NCBI GenBank assembly: GCA_032358255.1
Contig: JAULBX010026352.1
Location: forward strand, 1 to 49,414
Length of the DNA: 49,414 nt
Direction: 5' to 3'
Source of the DNA: Heterotrichella gracilis
Taxonomy: Eukaryota; Sar; Xanthophyceae; Tribonematales; Xanthonemataceae
The notes below the pieces were generated by a model. That model was not told the DNA's origin and did not search any database. It saw only the letters and a list, made by a program, of their open reading frames with translations. Positions 1 to 10,542 of the stretch are shown piece by piece. The position numbers were made by a program, and so were the translations under genes. Each line of letters opens with the position of its first letter. Position 1 is the stretch's first letter.

Positions 1-3000
1 TGAGCGACGCAAAGGCGCCACCTGCACGGCTCAGGCGGTGTGATATCTCCGCGTCTAAAGTGTTATCCCTAGTAAATTGGATAGTGGTACTGTGAAAACC
101 CTTAAACCCTAAACCCTAATGCAGGAGTCCCTGGCCACCATGCTGCAAGAGAACCAGGGCAAGGGCGCATTCAGGCTGCTGGAGGGGGCAGCACTGCGGT
201 GCGTAACCCTAGGGTTTGCGCCGCCACAGCTGGGCGGCATGTGCGTGCGCCACTGCGCCACATCGCGCCACCTGGCGGTGGAGGCTGACCTGGACTGGGT
301 CACTGCAGGGTTCCAGGTGGTGGTGAGTGGAAACCCTGACCACTTCTCACCGCCTTTTACAACATGCCTCCTTGACCCTTGCTTACCTAGCCAGACGGCA
401 GCCTGTGACTGCCACATTTGGACGTAACATTTCATGCTGTGCACTTAACACAGTATAGCATAGCTACACACACCATCAAAAACTGCAGCCTTTCCCCCAT
501 GTTTTCCCATATATCCGCCTCCCCTCCTTGCTCCCCAGCTTCTGCTGCAGCTGCGCCCACCCGGCTTTGCCCGCGCCCTCCCCGTGTCGGTCGCCATCAC
601 CCACCTTGCCATCAGGGGGAGAATACTATTTGGCATGCACATGGATGCGGGGATGGCGCCAGGCATCAAGGGGGTGGATTTCAGCTTTGTTTCCCCCCCT
701 GACATTGATCTCCAGGTGTCCCCCCTGGGTGTCACTGTCACTGAGCTGCCTGCGGTGCTCCATGCAATCAAGGTGGGGCTGGGGCACAGGTGGCACGATA
801 TTACTTTTGTTAATGAACAAATAACCACAATATAGATATCTTCACGAATATTAGGACACCTAGGATACGCATGGTGCTGTGGTTAAATGGGGTGGAAGGG
901 GGAAGGGGGGGGGATAAGCTACAACCTGTAGATCCCTTCTCTGCCCAGAAACACAACATCATGCAACCCTCCTCAAAATTTCCTAAAGGTGACACCCCTT
1001 CCATGCCCAGTCACACCATACCCCCACACCATCACCAACGGAACCCCTCCCCTGCACACACCCACACCTACACCCAATCCCCTTGCAGGGCCGCATCATG
1101 AAGCAGTTATTGCGGCGAGTGGTTGAGCCGCAGCGCAAGGCAACAGACACAGCGGCGCTGTTTGGGAGGCGCAGGGTGGCGGCCAGGGGGGGCCGAGGCG
1201 GGGTGCTGGTGGTGGGGGTAGTGGGGGCGCGGCGCCTGGCGCGGCCAGCCAGGTGGGTGGTGAAGGGTGGGGGCTCGGGTCAGAGACATAGGGTCTTTGC
1301 ATTCTGAATGGCATAGGATGATGCAAGGGAACATGTGATAAATTTGGGCTGAGGTGGGTGTGGTTTCTCGCTTGCATGTGTGTTTGCTTTGCGTCCATTT
1401 TTCACCACAGATTGTGATGAATAGTTTCTTGATTGTCAGTGGTGAGATGGAGTTGGCCATGCCTGCAGGCGAGGCAGTGCGGGTGATGACAACGCGCCAG
1501 GTGGCAAGGGCGCTGATGTGGACGCCTACTGCCAGGTGGAGCTGGGAGAGCAGGTGGCGCACACGCCATGCGCACCAACCAGGTAAGGGCTATGTGCACC
1601 CTAGAACCTAGAAACCCAAACGTTAGACATGTACATGCTACGAATGCGGGTCACTGACCAGGATCAACCCACCAGGCAGGGCAAGGGTAATAAGATAACA
1701 ATAGGATATAAGATAATAATAGGGTAATAAGATAATAAGAGTCCTATTATTATCTTATTACCCTTGGGCAGGGCCATGAACTTACAACATTTATTACAAC
1801 CTATCCCACGCCTCACCCTATTGGGGCCATGTGACCTGCAGATTATACTGCAAATCAAAATAATATAAACCTGCAAACTGATGCCATCAATATTGTACCT
1901 GCCTGACGCCCACCTATCCTGCAATTCACACAAAAATAATTCGCTTCCCTGGCCTGCAGCCCCAATCCCCAGTGGCAATGGGATTTGGACACTCCCCTGC
2001 CCGCCCCGCCCGGCTGCCTGCCAATGGCATCACGCCACCTGGCTATGAGGGTCATGGATGCCAGGAGTGGGGGGGCCGATGGGGTTTGCCTGGGGTTTCT
2101 GGAGCTTGACCTCAACCAGGAGGGGTTGGTGGGTGACGGGGAGGGGGAGGCAAAAGGAGGGCGCTGGTACCCACTACAGGTATGATGCAATGTGGTCCTG
2201 CAAGGCAGCGCAATGCAGTTTAGCCTCGATTCATTAACAACATTTTGACTATGTTCGCCGCCCTATTTTTGCTTGCAGGGCAGCCCCAGTGGTGGTGAGT
2301 TGTGCCTGAGCCTGCAATACATCCCGCAACGGGCTACCGCCACAGACCAGGAAGCAGCCAACCCCCTCCTTCACCCGCTATCCCCAGCCACCGATAAAGC
2401 CCCCTCAGGGGCAGTGCATGTGCAAGCGGAATGCGCCACATTTCCCCGCCCTGCCCGCTCCCCAGTGCCAACCCCAATTCCACCGTTACCCAAGGAGGAA
2501 AAGATGGATGTGAGGAGCCAAACCACAGAGGAGGTCACCATCGCACACGGTGCCATCCCCACATCGGTTGTTGGCGGTGCCCCCCTTGGAGCAGGGGCCA
2601 ATGGGGTGGCGCCAGCTGGCAGGGACAGGCGATACATGTCCATGTCGGATGTGGATGTGCTGGGAGGGTGGGCGGTGGGTGGGGGGGTGGGGGGTGCAAA
2701 GGTGGTGCGGGAGTTGGAGGCAGGAGGAGGGGGGCTTGCTCGGCTGACAAGTGGCATTGGGGCGCTTTTCAAACAGGTGGGTGTTTCAAACAGTGGTGCG
2801 TTGGTGGTGCTTTTCACCCTCTGGGGTAATACTAATGGATAGTAGTTATCCTATGTTAACGTCACTAGTCATCAGGACTAGTCCTGGTATCCCAAATGCC
2901 ATTTTGCTGTGTGCCGTTTGGAACATGCACCCAGCATAATTTACAAGTCTTCCCCTGGCCACAGGGATCAGGATCGCTTGCCAGGTGGCAGTCGGGCACA

Positions 3001-4676
3001 GCCTCACCCTCACCCGCAGTGCCTGCTGCAACTGAGGCAGCGCCACCTGGCAGTGCTTCAGAGACAACTGGAGATGCCATGGCAACGGTTGTGGAGGGTG
3101 CTGGCACCGGTGGTGGGGGCCAGACATGGCAGGAGCTAGGGGGGGCGGTGGTGGAGGCGGTTGGAGAGGCGGAACATGGGCAGCAGGAGGGGAGGGGGAT
3201 GTCAGGCGGCTTGACAGGTGTGGGGTGGGATGGTGGATGTGGGATGTACATAGGCGGGCATGGTAAATTTAACACCATCGGGATCCAACACCCGATCCCG
3301 ATACCAAATCCTATAGAAGAAAGAAAGAAAGGGAACGCACAGAGGCATAGTTATACCCTGTTGCTGGTATTTGTCCAACAAATTGCAATCGCTGTTGAGG
3401 CACTCTTTATTTGTGAATTGAAAACTGACTGCTGCTCTAGCTGTACTTCTGAAATGCGTGCATTAAGTTAAATTTGTTACTTTCTTAAAATGTTATTTTC
3501 ATTCCTTGGCAGGTGTTGATACCTCAACTGCCCCTCTGGCAGTCCTGTCCCGTGTGGCGCACATGCGCGCACAGATGCAGGAGCAGGGGAGAGCACTGGA
3601 GGCAGCAAGGGGGGAGGCCCAGGCTGCTGCCGCTGAGCTGGCAGGGGAGGTCGCGCGGCGCAAGGGGAACGATCTTCGGGCAGCTGTAGAAGGTGGGTGG
3701 GTGGAGAGCCCTACGGTAGGGTAATTGGTAAGGGGGTGGCAAGGTGGAAGTCTGCTGCCTGGCGCCAGGTATGCTAGGCCTTGATAAGGGTAGATGGTTG
3801 GTTTGAGCCCAGTTGAACAACAGTAGCTCGTGACGTTGTACCCCGTGAACAACCCCCCTACAGCTGTCCGAACCTACACCATTCGGCCTCAGGGCCAGCT
3901 ACAAATTTGTATGGGATGCAATCATGACCCCTGCGCCCCCACTGCAGGCGCCAAATTTGACGTCATTCGGTCCCGGGGCTCTCAGCGCATGCACGTGTGG
4001 TACAGCCCCACCGCCCAGGCAATGAGGGTGGAGCCGCACAGGGCAGCTCCACAGCCAGACCCTAACGGAAACCCTTACGAGAACCCTAAGAAAGGGAATG
4101 GGGGTAGGCGGCTGCGGGTGTGTGAGCTGGAGCGTGTGGTGGCAGGCAACACGCTGTTCCCGGGAGGAGGGAAGGAGACAGGTGGGTGGGGTGCAGTGCG
4201 CATGACATGTTCAGTGGGGCTGTGGGATTGCCACGGCATGCACCAACAGGAGAGCTTTTCTGAGCATTACACCAGCACGTGTGTTGCCACCACTACACTA
4301 CTGTGGGTCAAACTTGCATTGGCATGGCCCGTGCACATGCACTTGCAAGTCAGTGCAGCGGCGCAAGCGTTCATTGACCCTAAACCCTAAACTGCGCCAT
4401 GCCATGCCATCCCAACATCCCTTTCCTCTCCCTTCCGCAGGCCTGGCCCGCCTCCAGCGCCTGCTCCCCTTCATCCGCAGCCCATCACACAGGAAGGGGG
4501 GGTGGGGGGCGGCAGCGGTGGGGGGTGGGAACCCCACCCGCACCCTGACGCTGGTGTTTGGAGGAAAAGCGCTGCACCTGGTGGTGCCTCCGGAGGGGAA
4601 TGGGCGGGGGCGCGACGAGTGGGTGGATGCGTTTGCGCGCCTAAGGGATGTGGGGGGTGGCGGGGAGGCGGAGTGA
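1..4676 (+). CDS. SMP-C2 membrane-contact lipid-transfer protein (5' end outside window)
   Basis: Likely tethers ER to another membrane and moves lipids, as in plant NTMC2/TEX2-like proteins. Exons I place, phases agreeing at each join: 125-322, 539-772, 1089-1252, 1469-1582, 1960-2179, 2279-2776, 2965-3217, 3513-3692, 3864 or 3948-4181, and 4441-4676 (TGA at 4674). Bases 1-124 are the end of an intron. The first two exons give the end of an SMP domain (VTLGFAPPQLGG, then FSFVSPPDIDLQVSPLGVTV). Exons 3-6 give a C2 domain (VLVVGVVGARRLARPA, DAYCQVELGEQ, NPQWQWDLDTPL, GELCLSLQYIP). A low-complexity Ala/Gly/Glu stretch follows, then an Ala-rich predicted coiled coil (exon 3513-3692), then a C-terminal region resembling a PH fold that ends DEWVDAFARL. 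The acceptor of the ninth exon is ambiguous because both candidates keep phase 1. The family is clear; the exact subfamily is inference. Confidence 0.8.
96..119. repeat. Telomere-like CCCTAAA tract at an intron 3' end
   Basis: Three CCCTAAA-like units end five bases before the AG that opens the first SMP-gene exon in the window. The tract lies where a polypyrimidine tract would normally be. Similar tracts occur at 4379-4391, 7719-7740, 14527-14550, 15013-15028, 17886-17899, 18067-18080 and 26778-26797. Confidence 0.85.
1721..1764. repeat. Inverted-repeat hairpin element in an intron
   Basis: The arms 1721-1738 and 1747-1764 are perfect 18-base reverse complements separated by an 8-base loop. 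They lie inside the intron 1583-1959 of the SMP-C2 gene. Upstream, 1684-1720 holds degenerate direct copies of GGGTAATAAGATA. The right-arm sequence recurs at 15455-15472 at the start of RUVBL2 intron 2, so this is a dispersed element and not a chance palindrome. Confidence 0.8.
3316..3353. repeat. Dispersed repeat end, copy 1 (GAAA run plus GCACAGAGGC)
   Basis: A (GAAA)n run followed by ACGCACAGAGGCATAGTTA is nearly identical to 10957-10997. It sits in intron 3218-3512 of the SMP-C2 gene. Read on the minus strand it ends in (TTTC)n, as the 3' end of a non-LTR retroelement or SINE would. That identity is inference. Confidence 0.6.
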
Positions 4677-5833
4677 AGTGGGTGGTGGGGAGGAGGGGCA
4701 GGGGGAACAGCTGCGTTCATCTGCTGATAGTATTTCTTACAATTGATTAAGTGGAATCATCCAAGTTGGGGGAAGCACGGCGGTCTGGGGATTGACAGTA
4801 TGCAGGTGGGACAATTTGCAGGTAGTATTGAGCGGCATGTGGCATGCCTTTGCCGGTGCAACTACTGTGTTTGTCAACTTTTGTCAAATTTATGTCTATT
4901 ATTGTTGTAAGCATCATGTTTATTAATAACCGTCCGATCACGGTAGTGTAAACATTTCGAAATATGCATTGATTAACATTCTGCCATTGAATTGCATGCA
5001 GGTAAAAGTTGGTAAGTCCTGGTACGATGCAAGCCTAGTATAAAGCTTGGTATAGACAAAAATAATCATATTTCTCATGAGGCTAGACCATTTTGGTACA
5101 AATGCTCTGCATTGCAAACAATATGACAGTCACAGTGGACAACGCTTCATGTGGCTAAGCTTGAAGAACTTTGTTCTACACTGGTAGTAGCAATGACTAT
5201 GCTAATCATCGTTCATTATTGTAATTAATATTACAGCGTGTACTTTGACAAGGCACAAGGGAGGCTCAGCCGACCCAGGCTCAGTGGACAGTTTGGTGTG
5301 TGTTGCTTGAGTTGCAACAATTGTTGCTCAAAAAACTTCAGAGTTTCAAAAAAACTTCCGCCACAGTAACATAGTTATCACTATCAATACCAACATTACC
5401 CTAATTGGCACCGCCCTACACCCCCACATGTGTACAATTTATTACACAGTACTTCCACTTGAAATCATCAAAATTAACTGACGCTGCTGAAGTGCTAATG
5501 GCTGAATATGTTATGAAAAAGCAAGTTCATGCAGCAATATGCCACATACATATGGACAACGCAACCCATAGCACGGCAAGAAGACATGCGCATGAGCAAT
5601 TGAGATTAAGCATGGTGATGAGAGGGCTTAATGTTTCATTAAAAGTCAAATTAAAATGTTCATTCACGCAGGAAAGCATGCATTAGTTGGTTTTGCTACT
5701 TTTGTTCAGATTTGAGATTGGGAAAACCCATTGGCATGGAGTATCGAGGGCTTGCCCCCATGCTCTGTAGGGGCACGCTAGGATACTGCTGGATAGCCAT
5801 ACATCAGTCATGACTTTTACCGCTGCATCTGAT
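4677..5833. other. Spacer with no convincing gene
   Basis: AT-rich DNA between the end of the SMP-C2 gene and the convergent end of the proline-rich gene; it should contain both 3' UTRs. One ORF of 93 codons (5405-5686, +) is open, but it has no recognisable motif and lacks the GC-rich codon use of neighbouring exons, so I do not call it a gene. Confidence 0.6.
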
Positions 5834-6770
5834 CTAGAACAGGAAACGGCGGTTGTTGTGGTTGGGAATGCCCTCATCGTCATCGATTGCCTCGGGCGCA
5901 TTGGGTGACTCTGGTGACTCAGACACATCGGGTGACTCAGGCGCATCGGGTGACTCGGGCGCATCGGGTGACTCAGGCACCTCGGGTGCCTCAGGTGCCT
6001 CAGGTGCCTCAGGTGCCTCGGGTGCCTCAGCTGCCTTGGGTGGCTCGGCTGCCTCGGGTGGCTCAGCGGCCTTGCGTGGGAGGTTGACGCGTAGGGACTT
6101 GATGGGGTGCTCAGGCTGGGGTGAGTGGATGGCGTGCACACGTAGGGACTTGGTGGTGTGCTCAGGCTGTGGCGAGTGGACAGCTGCAAGGGGGGTGAGT
6201 GGAGTGAGTATAGGGAGCGGGAAGGAGCATGTGAGTGTGTGCGAGGAGTTAGCGGGGAGCGTTGGCATGCAAAGGTGGGAGTCAATTTGGGAGTGCAGCA
6301 CATGGCTTGTGTGTTGTCCAGACCTATGGACCCATGGGTGCCCAACAATTTGCAAATACGACTAGCGGCAAGGTCAAAGACCAGTGGCCATGTTCAGGTG
6401 AAGAAAAAGAATCAATAATAAACATCTACGCCCATTTTCCAGTGACACATAGGTTTATGCGCCTGCCTGCTTGTCTATATGACATGGGCCTACCTTTGGG
6501 GCTTTGCTTGCCCTTGGCGAGACCCTTGGGCTCTGGGTGGGGGGAGTGAGCAGCCTTGGGGCTTGGCTTGGGGCTTGGCTTGCCCTTAGCGAGGCCCTTG
6601 GGCTCCGGGTGGGGAGAGTGCGCAGCCTTGGGGCTGGCCTTTGGTGAGTGGTGGACCTTGGTCTCGCCCTTGGGCGACGGTTTGGCCTTGGTCTTTGCTT
6701 CGGTGGTGAGGGGGGCACATATGGCCAAGGCTGCCACGAGGGCGAAGAGCAGCAGGGAGCGGGAAGTCAT
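5834..6770 (-). CDS. Secreted Pro/Lys/Glu-rich repetitive protein (cell-wall type)
   Basis: Two exons, 6770-6494 and 6183-5834, join in phase 1 (donor AAAG/GTAGG, acceptor TTGCAG) to give about 208 residues. Residues 1-25 form a typical signal peptide (MTSRSLLLFALVAALAICAP). The mature N-terminal half is basic and repeats SPKASPKAAHSPHPEPKG-like units. The C-terminal half changes to acidic PEA, PDA and PES triplets and ends IDDDEG plus a short basic tail. The composition resembles extracellular hydroxyproline-rich or matrix proteins of green algae, where SP and AP motifs are hydroxylated and glycosylated, but I recognise no named family. A LINE is inserted 81 bp upstream of the ATG, so promoter or 5' UTR sequence is disrupted or displaced. 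The function in the wall is inference. Confidence 0.7.
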
Positions 6771-6850
6771 GGTGGCTGCCTTGCTTGTGTGCCTGCAGAG
6801 GGGAGACGGATGTCAGTTCAGAGGGCATGACACCTACACGTGTGGGGTTG

Positions 6851-6862
6851 TGCCTGCAGGAG
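6851..6862. repeat. LINE target-site duplication, left copy
   Basis: TGCCTGCAGGAG, identical to the right copy at 7692-7703. The flanking bases differ on both sides, which sets the length at exactly 12. Confidence 0.8.
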
Positions 6863-7691
6863 GTCTCCTATGCGGGCAAATGGATGGTGGCCACCACAGT
6901 GTCAGCGGATGCCCAGCAATCTCAGGTTTAGTGACAGAAAGACACAACATGGCAGGCAGATTAATATTACAAGCAATCTCCAATGGACAACATGGTGCAT
7001 CTCTCATAATGACCGATGTTGGCAGGCAAGAAAGAATGGAGCAAGACGGATTTACTAAAATCTATGCTAGCACCATCCCCGAATGGGTTCTCCCATATCT
7101 TACACTAAGCGCACGACGTCGCCTTCGCTCGGATGGACTACTGATTCAACACGCACGAGGCGCCAATGCAGACGGCATAGTCAACATAATTGAATGTAAA
7201 TACACTAATGACTGCTTCCAGCAACACCAACAAAGCAGGGCAGACAACCAACACACAGGTCTGATAGCCGAGCTGACCCTCGTTGGCTATAAACCTGAAA
7301 ATATTATTTTCCACACTATTCTCTTGGGAGTGAGCGGCACCGTCTTTGAGAAAACCATGGCATCTCTCATTAAACTCGGTGTATCAAAATCATCCGCTAG
7401 AACCACAATGACCAAAGTTCACATTGAATCAATTAAATGGCTCCACAAAATCTACTGCACCAAGGCCCACTTGGAACAATCCCACAACGTACAACGCCAC
7501 ACTCGACGAGGGGAGGGCTAGGACCCGTACCCGAGTCAGGCCCCTGGGCCAAACTGGCTTCGGCCATTATGGTAGGGACAATTGAGGGAATGACCAGCCT
7601 CCGAGGCTGGCTCTCTCTCATTCTGTCTCTTCCTCAACCAACGCCCTCGTTCTTGAGATGAGGAGCGTAGTTATTTATTTATTTATTTATT
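6863..7691 (+). mobile_element. 5'-truncated LINE (non-LTR retrotransposon) with nuclease-like C-terminus
   Basis: The insert is bounded by the 12-bp direct repeat TGCCTGCAGGAG at 6851-6862 and 7692-7703, as expected for a target-site duplication. It ends in a (TTTA)n run at 7671-7691, a microsatellite tail typical of LINE 3' ends. An ORF open through 7521 encodes the C-terminal part of a LINE polyprotein. It contains RSDGLLI and, about 20 residues later, IIECKY, which together fit a PD-(D/E)xK nuclease-like core, followed by HTILLGVSG. The reverse transcriptase itself is missing, so this is a dead-on-arrival 5' truncation. Assignment to a particular LINE clade is not possible by eye. Confidence 0.8.
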
Positions 7692-7703
7692 TGCCTGCAG
7701 GAG
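7692..7703. repeat. LINE target-site duplication, right copy
   Basis: TGCCTGCAGGAG directly after the (TTTA)n tail, matching 6851-6862. A telomere-like TTTAGGG tract follows at 7719-7740. Confidence 0.8.
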
Positions 7704-7718
7704 CTGGTTCTAGCCTAG

Positions 7719-7740
7719 CTTTAGGGTTTAGGGTTTAGGG
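7719..7740. repeat. Interstitial TTTAGGG repeat
   Basis: Three consecutive TTTAGGG units, the plant and green-algal telomere repeat, just downstream of the LINE insertion. Confidence 0.9.
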
Positions 7741-8049
7741 TGCGCTGCTAGCTAGTGCGGGCACGCCATGCAGGATTGCCAGTGACAAGGGTGCATACGG
7801 TAATTGCCGCGCAACTGTGCACGGGGCGAACAATGATTACGAGGGTCTCACAAGCAGTGTGTTTGGAGGTGGTAGGCCTGGGTTGCTGTACAGCTGTGTG
7901 CTTGTTACGCGTGGCATGCCCATGGGTGGGTGCTCCAAACGTAGTACGTACAAGTATGCTTGTACTTATGGAGTGACACGAGACTTGCGTTACAGCCAAG
8001 GAAGCCTTGAAGCGCGTATCACGACACTCCTACACAAACCACACACTTG

Positions 8050-8593
8050 CAAACATACCTGCAGGTTTTCGAGTCGGGCACAGGAGGCAGGTTCTGCAGA
8101 GATGTACCGGGTGTCCACAGGTGTACTGCAAAAGCACAGAGCTGTTCAGCGTTCCAAATAGGAAACTGGACAAGGACGGGATTACCGTGCAACACATCGA
8201 AGCCAAACGAACGGTGAACCGCGGTGAAAAGCTGCATGTACACATGTGCGGGACTTGTCAAATACGAACGGCCAGGCTCGACCATGCACATATGCGACGA
8301 ATGCAAAGGGCGAAGGATGCAAGGAACACCATTGGGTGTCGCTGTTACTTCAGTGGGCGATGGATGCAACCTTCCCAACTGGGTTTCGCAACATAGCATG
8401 CTATGCGTATGGTTCCCGCGAAAACACATGCCAGTTGCAGACCTGGATTGAAACATGTCAGGAGTGCTGTGCAGTCGGAACCGTTCCTCGCAAATGGACG
8501 TTTGGAGATATTGCAACGTCTGTACACAAGCACGTACCTTTGGGCTTCGAAGACGTCGCTGTGAGTGAGGTGAATGGTGGCGGGCAAGGATAG
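8050..8593 (+). pseudogene. Possible decayed Cys-rich (zinc-ribbon-like) gene
   Basis: Three overlapping plus-strand frames carry successive pieces that look like one interrupted Cys-rich protein. Frame one has RCTGCPQVYC and HMCGTC (to about 8255). Frame two has a KYERPGSTMHICDECKGRRM segment at about 8260-8320. Frame three has FPTGFRNIACYAYGSRENTC and TWIETCQECC (8375-8475). CxxC pairs spread over shifted frames suggest frameshifts in a decayed gene, though introns could also explain them. I do not recognise the family. A long minus-strand frame over the same bases (8019-8873) has no motif and is probably its shadow. Confidence 0.3.
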
Positions 8594-9150
8594 TGCAAAA
8601 TAAGGGCGACCGTCCGCAATATATACCAGGCGCGGCTGAACACTGGCTCTGCAGGTCAGCGCAGTGCACTCTAGTCCTGACACGAGTCTGACACGTCCTA
8701 CACCAGGTCTTGCTTACCGAAGTGGTGGCCACCTTTACACCTCGACAGACAAGGTTCCGAGTGGAAGCTAAGGTGGAACAGTTTTGAAGCGGGGAGTGGA
8801 AAATGACACGTTTCCGTATGTCTGTGACAAAACAGCCGCTGGCCCCGAGCAAGGCCGAACAAATAGCCAGCACTAGACCAGCTGCAACGCTTGACGTGCA
8901 GCTGGTATTGTAAAGGCCAAGCTACCAACACCTGCCGCTGTCCCACCCTCGCAATGTCTGCATGCTTGCGCAAGAGTAGATGAACTGGCGCAGCTCCTTG
9001 CACGGGTGTTGTAGAGGTGACAAGGACTGCCACTCGCTATAACAAGGCGGCGCGCTCTCATATTAACGCGCTGGGACTGTCAGAGCCAAAGTGTCCGAAT
9101 CACCTGTGCCTGACACTGTGCAGACACTGGCCTGCCTCCCAGCTGGTGCC

Positions 9151-10542
9151 ATGCACATCGCCAGCAGCAGCAGCAGTGGCCCAGCGGTGCTACACTCCCT
9201 TCCAGATGACCTGCTGCAGCGCATCTTTGGGAAGCTCCCCTTCTATTGGTATGCAGGCCGCACATCAACGTGGAGGAAGTGCTATAAAGCAGAGCTGCAG
9301 CTGGTGTGCAAGCGCTGGCACCAGGCCCTGCAATGCCCAAGTGCTGCTTGGGAAAGCGTGTCAGATATCGACCCTGAGTTGGAATCTTCGTTCCTGGATT
9401 GGCTGTGCCCCAGGTTGGCAGCAACCAAGTCCATGACACTCCCGCATGGGGAGCCACAGGGCATGCTGCGCGTGCTTTGCAGCCTCAACCCATCATGCCT
9501 CACCTCTCTGGACGCGGGTCGCGGTTGCAGCACGATGTTAGAAGATGACATCTCAAATGCTTTCCACGGGGACAGTGTCCCGCAGCTGCTTGAGGCCACC
9601 TTCCTCCTCACCTCCCTCACCGCACTGGAACTCAGCCTACAGTGCACCCCGGAGCAGTTGGCGCCCTGCCTCCCAGCCCTGGCAGCACTGGTCAACCTTG
9701 AAAGCGTTGACCTAGATGTACAGAGTGCGCAGCCCAGTATCAGCCAGGGATGGCCAGAGATCCCAAGCCTCCCCAAATTATCCCGAGCATCTGTGATGGA
9801 ATACGGGTCGGTGGATTGCGTCGCAATGCTGGGCAACCAGCCTGCCCTGACCAGCTTGAACATCTATGAACCATGGGACCACCCGGTGGAAGAGGGCGTT
9901 GGCACATACTCAGCCCTGTGGCAGCTCACTCAGCTGAAGAGCGTGCATGTGGTATGCCAAAACCTGGCCATACCACCCGCCTGCTTCCCCACGTCACTGC
10001 AAGAGCTCAATATCCAATGCGAGTCCCACATGCCCTTGGACGCCATGCAGCTTCTCCCAGACCTCGTACACCTGACGGCGCTCACCTTGAACGGCACCGG
10101 CATACAGCGCTCGACCCCTGCCCTGGCCAGGCTCATCAACCTCCAGGAGCTGAGCGTCTCCTGGGTGAGGGAGCAGCTGGTGCTTCCAGTCATGCCCAGC
10201 CTCACAGTGCTGCGCAAGCTGTATTACGGGGACGGCGTGCAGCTGCAGGTGCCCATCCACCCCAGAATGCGCCTGGCAAAGTGGACCAGAGAAGTCCCAG
10301 GGGAAAATCACTGGGTCCCAACTGCTGACGTGGTGAGCATCAAGGGGCATCATGGTGTGTACAGCATGGGCATAGATGACGATGACTGTGTTGTGGTGCA
10401 CACATCGCAGCACCTGCCCCCAGAGGACACTCCTCCCGGGGACGGTGATTGGGTGGTCAAGGCGAGGGAGGAGTGGGAGCAGTGGATTGCGTGGCTGAAC
10501 ACCGCTGCTAAAGCGCGTGTACCGTGGGACGATGAAATGTGA
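9151..10542 (+). CDS. F-box / leucine-rich-repeat protein
   Basis: Single exon of 463 residues, and the only long intronless gene in the window. The frame is open upstream to 9091, but that position is GTG; the first ATG is 9151. Residues 14-55 form an F-box (LHSLPDDLLQRIF ... LQLVCKRWHQAL), which should bind SKP1 in an SCF ubiquitin ligase. Residues about 130-380 carry irregular leucine-rich repeats (LTSLTALELSLQC, LVNLESVDLDV, LTALTLNGTGI, LINLQELSVSW) that would select the substrate. The tail is acidic and Trp-rich. TGA is at 10540. The substrate is unknown. The lack of introns among intron-dense neighbours may mean an origin by retroposition or membership of an intron-poor F-box expansion. 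Confidence 0.82.
   Translation: MHIASSSSSGPAVLHSLPDDLLQRIFGKLPFYWYAGRTSTWRKCYKAELQLVCKRWHQALQCPSAAWESVSDIDPELESSFLDWLCPRLAATKSMTLPHGEPQGMLRVLCSLNPSCLTSLDAGRGCSTMLEDDISNAFHGDSVPQLLEATFLLTSLTALELSLQCTPEQLAPCLPALAALVNLESVDLDVQSAQPSISQGWPEIPSLPKLSRASVMEYGSVDCVAMLGNQPALTSLNIYEPWDHPVEEGVGTYSALWQLTQLKSVHVVCQNLAIPPACFPTSLQELNIQCESHMPLDAMQLLPDLVHLTALTLNGTGIQRSTPALARLINLQELSVSWVREQLVLPVMPSLTVLRKLYYGDGVQLQVPIHPRMRLAKWTREVPGENHWVPTADVVSIKGHHGVYSMGIDDDDCVVVHTSQHLPPEDTPPGDGDWVVKAREEWEQWIAWLNTAAKARVPWDDEM

Noticed and set aside
6556-6860. Start of a 321-codon plus-strand frame
   Set aside because: Antisense of the Pro/Lys-rich exon; only the part from about 6863 belongs to the LINE ORF.
9091-9150. Extended start of the F-box protein
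   Set aside because: The codon at 9091 is GTG; the first ATG in frame is 9151.
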